Below, piece after piece: positions 1-7,797 of a DNA stretch of 17,060 nt. The DNA lies in assembly GCA_019155205.2 (NCBI GenBank), contig JAHNZQ020000004.1:3889700-3906759 (forward strand), given 5' to 3'. The DNA comes from Gracilaria vermiculophylla (taxonomy: Eukaryota > Rhodophyta > Florideophyceae > Gracilariales > Gracilariaceae). Made by a program: the position numbers and the translations under genes. Position 1 is the stretch's first letter; each line of letters begins with the position of its first letter. Under the pieces are notes generated by a model. The model made no database searches, had not been told where the DNA came from, and worked only from the letters and a program-made list of their open reading frames with translations.

Positions 1-442
1 ACCACGTTGCACAAGGTCACTTGCAGTAGCCAATCATATCTCCGTTTCACGTTGGGTTCGAGCAGAGGCGCATATGCGCTTTTTCGAAGAGGGTGCCCAA
101 AAGTGCCCATCGTCCCCTGCATCTTTGGTTCCAAGACCAACTTGGGCGACTGACAGGCACTCGACCATGTCTGAACATCAACAGCGGCCATCTCGTGGGG
201 AGCGCTGCGCGTGCTGCGCCCACCGACGGAGTCAGTTGCTTGAGGATCCTGTAGGGGGGTTTCCATGGGATGTTCTGAGGGGTCCATAGAGAGGTAGATC
301 GGGGGTTATTTGCTTCCACTTTCGAATCACCTTAAGGAAGAATTCCACTGTTGGGGGTTGGTCGTTGCAAACTAGAACACGGTTGTGCTGCGACTTGTGC
401 GAATCCTTTAGGAACTGTGACCTTCTAAGTCGGGAGACCAGT
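1..442 (-). mobile_element. Truncated gypsy element 1: leader/5' internal region
   Basis: This is the 5' internal part of a Ty3/gypsy element whose body lies outside the window to the left. About 182-442 aligns closely with 9687-9942, the matching part of the complete element further right, and both abut a homologous LTR. The minus-strand frame is recognisably shared: the peptides FFLKVIRK and GNPPTG occur in both copies. A one-base length difference after GNPPTG throws this copy into an early stop. Left of about 182 the similarity to the other copy fades, so this is either a diverged relative or a different subfamily in that part. Leader identity is firm; the coding role is uncertain. Confidence 0.8.
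423..440 (-). other. Candidate primer-binding site, element 1
   Basis: Two bases inside the LTR boundary the minus strand reads TGGTCTCCCGACTTAGAA. A PBS normally starts with TGG, complementary to the tRNA CCA end, within a few bases of the 5' LTR, so position and first bases fit. I could not match the rest to a named tRNA. Confidence 0.45.
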
Positions 443-995
443 TGTGCTACTGTCAGCCCTCCTCTCGAGGTAGTAAAGCACAACGTCCGGTAGGAGTTTT
501 TGTTGACTCCAAAGGCGCGTACTCCTAAAGATGGTCTCCGGTATACGCTGTCACGAGCCGGGGGAATTCTTTAAGGGGATCCGAAAACACCAAGCGGAGG
601 GGAAGGTTCACTGGGCGGACAATGCTCCTACAGGCGCTGCTATGATGCGACCTGGGGCTCGGCGGCTTAGAAACCTGCGTTGATCGACAAGAGACTCCAA
701 CCGAAAAAGTAGATGAAGACTAAAGGGTGCTTGTCTTTACATCCCCAGAGGTGGAGCTCAACCGGCCAATTAAATATCAACCCGGGAGCCCGCCTCGGCA
801 GGTCTCACTACTGTAGTAACTACCTGCATATATTATCTAAAATAAATAATAATTCTACCGTTTCTCAAGGATACTAAAGCGCACGTGCGCGGGATAATGC
901 ACCACGTGGCCCAGCTAATAAAATACGAGCCCTCCTTAGGAATACTATACCTTAAGGCCAAACCACCCTATTTCTGTAAGAGCCCCTGTACTACA
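443..995 (-). repeat. 5' LTR of gypsy element 1
   Basis: This 553-bp LTR is homologous along its whole length to 1223-1771 and 9943-10496. On the plus strand it starts TGTGCTACTGTCA and ends CCTGTACTACA, giving the TG...CA ends and short terminal inverted repeat expected of an LTR. It carries the AT-rich block (about 818-860) and CACGTG (903-908) seen in the other two copies, plus a second CACGTG at 882-887. The left LTR of this element is outside the window. Confidence 0.9.
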
Positions 996-1092
996 AGTTC
1001 GGCGCTGCCTGCATCGACAACGTGATAAGGATATCAGAACCAAAAAAAGGGAAAAGTTTTAATGTTTTCACCAAATCATAAAGGAATTAAAA
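996..1092. other. Flank between element 1 and Tc3-like copy A
   Basis: About 97 bp of AT-rich sequence between the element-1 LTR and the terminal repeat of Tc3-like copy A. No coding frame, repeat or RNA gene is visible. It may be host sequence or the remains of an older element. Confidence 0.4.
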
Positions 1093-1222
1093 TCGACCTC
1101 CAACGATGCGTTTCAAAAATCCAATCACGCCTAAAAAAAGTGGCAAATTAGTACTGTAGTGCGCCTTTTTCAGAGCATATAAGTAAAAAGTGATTCATAA
1201 TGATAATACTACCATCAACATC
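1093..1222 (+). mobile_element. Tc3-like copy A, 5' terminal segment
   Basis: This is the left end and 5' untranslated part of a Tc1/mariner (Tc3-like) transposon. It matches the reverse complement of about 16770-16899 (copy B): shared words include GCGTTTCAAAA, TCACGCCTAAAAAA, CAGAGCATATAAGTAAAAA and CATCAA. The outer terminal repeat is GACCTC followed by a diverged CATACAGTGCG. The segment stops at 1222, where a gypsy LTR begins, and resumes at 10502 just before the lost transposase start codon. Exact outer boundary uncertain by a few bases. Confidence 0.85.
1218..1222. repeat. Target-site duplication, left copy
   Basis: ACATC lies immediately before the LTR at 1223. The partner TCATC at 10497-10501 immediately follows the other LTR, matching at 4 of 5 bases. 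Ty3/gypsy integrases normally make 4-6 bp duplications. The uninterrupted Tc3-like copy B reads ACACCCATCAA where this site would join to ACATCCATCAA, supporting a 5-bp duplication. Confidence 0.75.
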
Positions 1223-1771
1223 TGTGGTACTGTCAGTTCTCCTTTCGAGGTAGTGTAGCACAACGTCCGTTAGGTGTTTTTGTTGAGTCCAAAGGTGCGA
1301 GTTCCTAAGCTGGTATCCGGTATTCGCTGTCGCGAGCCGAAGGAATTCTTACAGGCGATCCGCAAACACCAAGCGAAGGGGGAGGTTCACTGAGCGGAAA
1401 ATGCTCCTACAGGCGCTGCTATGGGGCGACCAGGGGATCGGCGGCTTCGATACCTGAAGATCATCGACGACAGTCTCCAACCAGAAAATTGGATGAAGAC
1501 TCAAGAGTGCTCGTCTTTACTTCAGCTGTGGAGCTCGCCCGGCAGATTAAGTAGGAAGCCGGGAGCCCGCCTCGGCAAATCTCACTACTGTAGTAATTAC
1601 CTGCATAAATTAACTATATTAAATATAAATTCTACCGTCCCTGAAGGATAGTGTAGCGCAAATGGGCGGAAATATGCACCACGTGGCTCAGCTAATAAAT
1701 ACGAGCCTTCCTTAGGAATATCACGCCATAAAGCCACACCATTATATTTGCTCACGAGCCGCTGTACTACG
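1223..1771 (-). repeat. 3' LTR of the complete gypsy element
   Basis: A 549-bp LTR paired with 9943-10496. On the plus strand it begins TGTGGTACTGTCA and ends CTGTACTACG. The last base is G where the other LTRs have A, so the terminal TG of the minus-strand reading is mutated to CG. It contains CACGTG at 1680-1685 and an AT-rich TATA-like block at about 1600-1640. Confidence 0.9.
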
Positions 1772-1773
1772 TA

Positions 1774-1784
1774 CCCCCTTTCCT
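1774..1784 (-). other. Polypurine tract
   Basis: The minus strand reads AGGAAAGGGGG ending two bases before the 3' LTR. A purine run in this position primes plus-strand DNA synthesis in LTR retrotransposons, which independently confirms the minus orientation of the element. Confidence 0.75.
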
Positions 1785-2400
1785 AAATTGCACCACTTCC
1801 TCGAGGTGCATATTCTAATAGTTCGATCCCTGGGTGGCTCCTCTCGGTGTTGATGCAACCGCGGCATCCTGCGATGTGACACTTTTTCTCCTTCAGGGGT
1901 TCCTTCATACTTCCATACTCCTGCGCAGCGTACCACCGCTGGCTCTTGTTTTATCCCTTGCTGTCTTGGCGGGCCCTGGCCTTCCTTAACCCGGCTTCGT
2001 CTTCTCCTTCTTGGCGTAACCCGTCTGTGCTGCCGTGCCAGTCGGCGGCGTGAGATTCCGCACAAATCGAGCGTCTCGTCTGCGGCGCAGGCGTTCAACC
2101 TCCGTGGCCGGAGCGTGGGTCAGTCCGGGCTGTTCGTGGACTCCCTTAAGTCACTCTGCGCTCCGATTCTTTCTAGGATTCACTTCCGAGGAACACCCGA
2201 TTCCTCGCGTCTGCTTGTTCCGTCTCCGTGAAGGTGCATCATTTCATAATCTTCTCTTCTGCGCCTCCGTCGGTCTCCACGGGATATAAACTTTCTCCCC
2301 GCCATGGTGCTTCATACTTTGCCTGCCTTCGGTCGTCCGTCCTCTCCGTGAATTTCTCGACTGCGTCTCGACGCGGCTACCTCCCCGGTCGGGCGTATAA
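1785..2400. other. Non-pol 3' region of the gypsy element, no firm gene
   Basis: This stretch lies between the polypurine tract and the opposite-strand ORF. The plus strand is pyrimidine-rich (many CTCC, TTCC and CGTCC runs), which alone produces long open frames on both strands. Frames at 2035-2289 and 2228-2479 (plus) and 1742-2098 (minus, Arg-rich, running into the LTR) show no recognisable domain. A TATA-like GGATATAAAC near 2281-2290 and GGCGTATAACC near 2392 could serve the downstream plus-strand ORF, but this is guesswork. Confidence 0.4.
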
Positions 2401-3375
2401 CCGTGGGCCGCTCCCCAAGTGGCGTCAGATCACGCTCCTAAGGTGCCACGACTCCGATTCATTGACTATGACCCCATGATGGAGAGCCTGGCGAATCATA
2501 CGCCCCGTCGGTTATTGGCTCCGTCCCAGGATATGGGTGCGCCTACTGAGATGATAACGCCGCCGCCCGCTGCAACGCTGGATGCTCCCGCAGTGGTAGC
2601 CGCCGTGCCTCATCTGGAAGAGGACGAGTTTGCTCCTGTCGAGGTAGTTTTGGTTCTGATGGTGCAACCGCTACTTCGGAGGATCCCTGCGCCGGTTCTT
2701 CAGCCTCGCCTGTGGAGCGTTCCAGTTCCCGCACCGTCGTCAGCCCCGGTGTCGGCGACACCGTCCTTGGCTCTACCAACCTACACGGCGGTGCTTGTGG
2801 AGTCCCTTCAGGACTCCCCTGTCCCTCCTGGTCTGGCGTTCCCGGCTCTTTCTGTGGCGGTTTTTGCTCCGTCAACAGAGGTGGACGCAACGACTGCACC
2901 ATCAGGCGGGTTATCCTCTAGGGCTCTGGGTGCTGCCTTCCCGGAGTTGGTGCAGGCGTTCTTGGTGACAGGTCGTCCTTCTCCAGCTTCTCCTGTAGAG
3001 GCTCTGCGCGAGGCGCGTGCCTGGGTCTAAGAACTCCACAAGGCCCGGGCGGACCGAGCCTCGATTGCGACCATCAAGGAAAGCCTGTCGAAGTTCTTCG
3101 AGAGCCAAGCGCTCACGGCAAAAGCTCGCTTTCAAGAGAAGTATACGGCGCGATTCGGTGACCTGTGGGTGAGAAATCACTTTCGATGGGAGTTAGTTCC
3201 CGGTAGCGGCGGAACAAAAGATCCTTCAATTGGAGCAGAAGCTCCGTAAACGGTAGTTGCAATATGAATGGGCCTCGCCCGTGCGCTCAACGACACGAAG
3301 TGCCGCCACGGAAGCATGCAAAAAGCGGGCAACAGCGTCCTAAAGGCGAAAGAGAGAACTCTAAGTGGGGGATAG
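2401..3375 (+). pseudogene. Antisense ORF: Pro/Ala-rich protein with coiled-coil tail
   Basis: An opposite-strand frame lies between pol and the 3' LTR. It is open from 2401 to the TAA at 3028-3030 (first ATG 2476) and continues in the same frame from 3031. The first about 180 residues are rich in Pro, Ala, Val and Ser (PVPAPSSAPVSATP, for example). From about 2998 the character changes to a charged helix with coiled-coil spacing (EALREARAWV, then ELHKARADRASIATIKES and ARFQEKYTARF). About 3197-3270 the helix continues in another frame (EQKILQLEQKLRKR, then a TAG), and returns to the first frame as ALNDTK...VLKAKERTLSGG, ending at TAG 3373-3375. Two compensating frameshifts and two stops suggest a once-real gene of about 320 codons. 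No enzyme domain or membrane segment is visible. It could be a captured gene or a family-specific accessory gene; function unknown. Confidence 0.5.
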
Positions 3376-3439
3376 ACAACGGAAATAAAAAACAACTCCG
3401 GTTAGGGGCCCCCTCCCTTTTTCCTAAACATAGGCGCCT

Positions 3440-4075
3440 ATGTGGAGAGGCGTTTCCGCACCAGATTGGTGTGATATCTTCTAATCAGGTTCTTCGGCAT
3501 GTGCTCTGGAGGTTCTTACGTGTCTTTCTTTTTGGGGTGTACCCGTACCAACGGACGCGATACAGTATCCCTGCGGGGGTTTGTCCGTGGGTGACGATAT
3601 GATCCACTGCGTAGAGGATGTCACCTTCAGGGGTCATGATAGCGTCTGCAGCCTCCAGCAATGGTTCACCGAGAGGGGTGATGAGGTTTCCATTATCCAG
3701 TGGTGTCGTCATTCCTGAGCTGGACGGATGAAAACGTTCCGCGCGTGGTCCCTGAGATGGGGTGGCGGGCATTCCTGAAAAGATGGGCGTCGTGAATTTT
3801 GTTACCCTATCACGGAAGATGACGTCTTGAACCCCGTTTATTTCAATGGCGACCGTGTCCCTATAGTTGACCAGGACTTTGTAAGGCCCTGCGGAGGTCG
3901 GCACTAGCTTGCCCGTGACGTCCAGTGGTTCGTCGGATGTTTCTCCAGGGTTTTCGAGGAAAACCTTGTCGCCTTCCTTCAGGTCAGGGCCTTCCTTCAC
4001 CTTCGGATCTATGTCCTGTTTGTATCTCCTCTGCGAGTCGTTGAGTCTCCTTTGCGAGGGAGAGTGCGTTCTCAT
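3440..4075 (-). pseudogene. Pol C-terminus: integrase tail and chromodomain
   Basis: This continues the integrase in a frame shifted by one base near 4040. SQRRYKQDIDPKVKEG and LKEGDKVFLE form the SH3-like C-terminal integrase domain (consensus L..GD.V.L). About 120 residues later GDILYAVDHIVTH and YRVRWYGYTP match the first part of a chromodomain (consensus Y.VE.IL.H ... Y.V.W.GY). The C-terminal helix is shifted again: KDT, a TAA, then EPPEHMPKNLIRRYH. The stop sits where chromodomains have the Trp of DTWEP. The chromodomain of chromoviruses directs integration towards modified chromatin. The reading continues to a TAG near 3440. The open frame itself spans 3485-4075. Confidence 0.8.
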
Positions 4076-5210
4076 ACCGCCTTAGGATAGAGCGTTTGGC
4101 TTGCGCTGCTGTTGGTGCCTTGCGCCTATTTGCAGGGTGCGCCGTGGCGCGTGCCGCAATGATGGCACTAGGTGGAATGCGCGAGACCACCAGATTAAAA
4201 GGAGCGATTCCCGTGGATCGGTGCATTTGCAGGTTATGTGCATACGTGAGCGGGCCCACATATGCGTCCCAATCCCTCTGAAGGTCCGCAACGAAGTGCT
4301 TCAGCTTCGAGGCGATGGTCTTGTTGAACCTCTCTGCTTTCCCGTTGCTCTGGGGGTGATGAGAGATTGTGAACAACTGATTCATCCCCATCATCCCGGA
4401 GATGGCGCTGAATAGTTTCGCCACAAACTGGAGGCCATAGTCCGTGAGGAGGTCCAACGGTATCCTATATGGGTAGACCCAGTGCTCCGGAAAGGCGTCG
4501 GCAGTCCCTACTGCAGTGGTGCTTCGAAGGGGGATAGCACGCGTAATCTTGGAGAAACGGTCCGCAATCACGGTGATAAATTGGTACCCTCGCTCCGTTG
4601 TGGGTAGAGGCCCCAAAATATCCATGGCCACGACCTCCAAAGGTGCTGAAGGCGAGAACAGAGTGAGAGACGTCCGCTGTTTCCGTATCTTCTCCCTAGC
4701 GGCGGCGCAGGAATAGCAATCAGCTACCGTTTGGAAGGCAAAATTAGCCATGTTCGGCCAGTAGAGCTCCCTCCGCATGGGCACATACATACGCGATCCA
4801 CCGGGGCGCCTGGCCAGGCGGGGATAGTGCGAGAGATACAGCACCCTCGTCCGTAGTTTCGTTGGGATTACCTTTTGGAGAGCTCTATCCAGGGGAGCGC
4901 GGCGTACAAGGACCCCGTCCCGGTCGACATCGAATGATGATGTTAGCCTCCCCACAGTGACCAGGCACTCCCTGCAGTATGCATCCGTACTTCGCTCCTT
5001 CAGGAAGTCTGCTACGGTGCTGGGGAGAACTTCCTGTTCCTCCTCGACCAGAGCCATCACCTCAGGGATTCCACCATATCTTCTTCCAGGTTCAAAGCAT
5101 TCCAAACATTCCCCATCGGATCCTTCTTTCCCGGGGGCGTCTTGGATGACCAAACACGAGAGGTTGTTCTCCAAAGGTGTTTTGTTGTCTCCCTCAGTGG
5201 AGATTCGCGA
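3984..5210 (-). pseudogene. Integrase (Ty3/gypsy pol)
   Basis: The best preserved gene of the element: about 400 uninterrupted codons, in one frame with RT and RNase H upstream. The N-terminal zinc domain is LSHYPRLARRPGG ... DCYSC. The first His and both Cys are present, but the second His (normally in a GHPG-like motif) is Arg. The catalytic core keeps its acidic triad: Asp in VAMDILGPLP, Asp in LLTDYGLQF (family consensus TDNG.QF, so Asn is Tyr here) and Glu in HHPQSNGKAERFN. Integrase inserts the cDNA into the host chromosome. The frame ends at 3984 only because of a one-base shift near 4040; the true protein continued into the chromodomain region. Confidence 0.88.
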
Positions 5211-5560
5211 GAGCGCGTCCGCTGTCTTATGTTCAAGGCCAGGACGGTGACAGACATCAAACTTGAACTCCAGGAGACATAGCCTCTACCTTTCCAAGCG
5301 GCCGGAAGCATCCGTCAACGACAGCATCCACTTCAGTGGTGTATGGTCCGTCCTAAAGGTGAAATGCGCGCCCTCCAGGTATGGGCGTAAAAGCAAAACC
5401 GCCCACAAGATGTTGAGACATTCGCGCTCCGTAGAAAAGTAATTCCGTTCCGGAGCTGTGAGGCTGCGACTCCTGTATCCGATGGCTTGAAGTCCACTCT
5501 CAGGTGGCTACTATAGAAGGGCACATCCGACATGGTATTTACAGGCGTCAGTGTCCAGCA
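5210..5560 (-). pseudogene. RNase H domain
   Basis: RNase H of the gypsy pol polyprotein, which removes the RNA strand during reverse transcription. It begins VLDTDACKYHVGCALL, followed by tandem TAG TAG (5513-5508), and continues in the same frame with GLQAIGYRSRSL, STERECLNILWAV, FRTDHTPLKWML, DASGRLER, a TAG, then HRPGLEHKTADALSR. The four acidic catalytic positions (Asp, Glu, Asp, Asp) are all visible. The last TAG sits where related proteins have Trp in RLARW-like sequences. Both tandem TAGs could derive from CAG by C-to-T change. The domain is contiguous with RT upstream and integrase downstream. Confidence 0.85.
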
Positions 5561-6440
5561 CCCTTCGGCCGTGCCGCTTCGGAAGTACCAAGATCGGTGG
5601 CTGTATTATTCTTCTCTTCAGAGTGTTAATGGCTCCAAACTCCTCATCTGTCATGATAGCCAATTGCGTCGGCTTGTCTTTATATAAGAGGCGATTTATC
5701 GGCGCCGCGATACGGTTGAAACTCAAGACAAACCTCCGGAAGACATTACATAACCCTAAGAAGGAGCGTAGCTCCATCTGGTATGTAGGAGGGTGCGCTT
5801 CTTTGATGGCGTACTGAGTTTTTGTGGTACCATTTATGCGGCACACGAGCACGAAGTACCCCAGGTAATTCACCGAGAACTTTGAAACAGAAACATTTTT
5901 TTCCAGCTTCAAGGTGAGTCCAGCATCCTTCAGGAGTTGGAGCACGTGCTTCACATGCATGGAGTGCCCCTTCACGCTGCGGGAGTATATGATGACATCA
6001 TCAATATAAGCCGGAGCGTTTTGCCACTTCACCTTTCACAGGATTATTTCCACCGCTCGTTGGAAAGTAGCGGGTGCATTTTTCAACCCAAATGGCATCC
6101 TTAGGAATTTGAAAATCCCACAGTGCGAGTTATACGTTGTCTTATCCTTATCCGAGTCGTCCATTTCTATCTTCCAGTAGCCGCTATTGGCATCCAGCGT
6201 GGAGAAAACAGACGCATCGCCTAAGGAGTCGATACATTCATCCATTCGGGGTATTGGGTACGAATCGCGTACCGTCACCTAGTTGAGGCGTCTGTAGTCA
6301 ATACAGAACCTTAAGCAACCATCCTTTTTCTTCACAAACACCACCAGGGAGACCCATTCGAAATTGGAAGGCTAGAAATCGCCCTTTTCCAGCATCCGGT
6401 TTCGCATTAGATGTTAGCTGGATCCTGTGCTTGGCCAGGC
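5540..6440 (-). pseudogene. Reverse transcriptase domain
   Basis: Ty3/gypsy reverse transcriptase, which copies element RNA into DNA. Visible in order: HRIQLT...AKP (frame of the protease), then a frame change, [41 protein letters not shown] (6281-6279), VRDSYPIPRMDECI, FSTLDANSGYW (first catalytic Asp), FKFLRMPFGLKNAPATFQRA, TGA (6038-6036), AYIDDVIIYS (the YxDD box, intact), and the connection region MELRSFLGLCNVFRRFV. Between AKP and LEKG about 25 residues normally present are missing, and the frame changes there, which indicates a deletion near 6401. Catalytic Asp residues survive but the gene is broken. Confidence 0.9.
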
Positions 6441-7350
6441 TGACCTGACCCATACGACTAGACCACATGTCCTCAAAGGCGGATAGCATCTCCACTATCC
6501 TATGGCGATACCCTTCGAATTCATCGCCAATTTGGAGCTTCTCCTGCCAGGTGGCAGGACTCTCTTCCTCTGGAGCCGTTGAAGTCGCTTCCGCCTCCAT
6601 GGTGGCGATAGCATCGAGGTCCGCAGAGTCTTCCGATCGAGGAAGGTGAGCCAATCCTGCAGGGATGGGGAGGGCCAGTCCGACGACAATTCCTTTCTGG
6701 AGCCGTAACGGCGACTCTTTGAGGTAAGCGAGCACGAACCTGAACGGGATGTTCGGTATTACTTCCATAACACCGTTCGCTATCATGGAGTGCTGCTGCG
6801 TCGTCAGGTGTAAACTCCCCTGTAGGAATGAAAGGCCAGATGCAAAGGTCTGCACCCAGACTTTGGCCGGACTCCTCGCGGGTATTTCAACGCTCTTCAC
6901 CACTCGGAGCTTGTTCGACTGCGTCTTCTTTGGAAGATAACCCACGTGATGCGCGTTGGCGTCCGGTCCTGGAGATGCGGACACTATACCTACAGGAGTG
7001 ACGTCATGAAATGTCACCTTGCGCAGGCGTGGGTAGATTGCACGTACATATCGATCCACAAAGAAAGTGCCCAATATGCATTGTGAGGCCAAGTTGGTCG
7101 CCCCGAGGAACCACACCTTCACCTGTAAGAAGCGCAACCGGAGATACGGGGGTATCACTCCAAGGATGTTTAATGCTCAACGCAACGCATCGCGCACCGT
7201 AGGGAGCTTGCTAGTCCTCAAGGAGGCGAGAGCAGACCACGGGGGTACGTCGGCGTGCACCAGATTGAGGTCAGCTCCGATATCGAGGATAGCGCGCACG
7301 GTGTTGGATGCGAGCGGGAAACATCCTATAGAGGCAAACCATTGTAGTTC
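6298..7350 (-). pseudogene. Aspartic protease and pol linker
   Basis: This is the pol N-terminus. In the frame open from 7350 the active-site region reads RAILDIGADLNLV (codons 7284-7273). The catalytic Asp is present but the D-S/T-G motif is D-I-G; one base change from AGC or ACC gives ATC. A TGA at 7179-7177 interrupts the frame, which then continues ILGVIPPYLRLRFLQVKVWF, CILGTFFVDRYVRAIYPRLRKV, as expected for the protease C-terminal half. Next comes a linker with acidic PRSEDSADLDAIATMEAEA and the start of RT, ending at a frameshift. The enzyme would cut Gag-Pol into mature parts. The stretch 7354-7704 between Gag and this frame shows no continuous coding frame. Confidence 0.75.
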
Positions 7351-7797
7351 TCATGGCGAAGAGTGCAAACAGAATCCTTAAGGGCGTCGAATGGGTCCAA
7401 CAGGATTGCGGAGCCCGCCGATTCGGAGTCGACAAAGCAGACGGCTTCTCCCCTTTTCCTAAAGGCGACCTCCGTTGAGCTGAGGCACTGATTGCAAAGA
7501 GCCAGGCGGAGCCTCTACGCGTTGCCCTGAGAGCTTCTCTTGTTGTAGGGGGGCTGAACTCCAGTCGGGGATGGCTGCTGCGGTCGCGAACCGAATGCAA
7601 CGTGTTCCCCTGAGGTGCAACCGGTTTGGATACCGGTCCCTGCGCTGACGGCGCAAATTACAGTTGAACAGGTTGCACTCCCAGGGGAGCGCAGTAACCG
7701 TAGTTCATTGAGGGGAGCGGGTGTCGCGATACGCGGTTCGATAACTTCCGCTCTTCGTTGGGGTGTCCTTTATGTCCTGTAAGTTCTTCTCCTGTTC

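Noticed and set aside
1742..2098. Arg-rich minus-strand frame at the polypurine tract
   Set aside because: It runs through the polypurine tract into the LTR, and its Arg/Pro content reflects the purine-rich strand.
2543..3180. Minus-strand frames opposite the coiled-coil ORF (2543-2902, 2911-3180)
   Set aside because: They would be in the sense direction of the element, but they are Pro/Glu/Gln-rich and low in complexity with no domain. The opposite frame shows a sustained coiled-coil pattern, so these look like shadows.
2401..3375. An env-like gene after pol
   Set aside because: The long frame is on the wrong strand, has no signal peptide or membrane segment and no envelope-type Cys pattern.
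4082..4716. Plus-strand frames opposite integrase (4096-4281, 4101-4415, 4516-4716)
   Set aside because: They mirror a well-identified integrase on the other strand and show no motif of their own.
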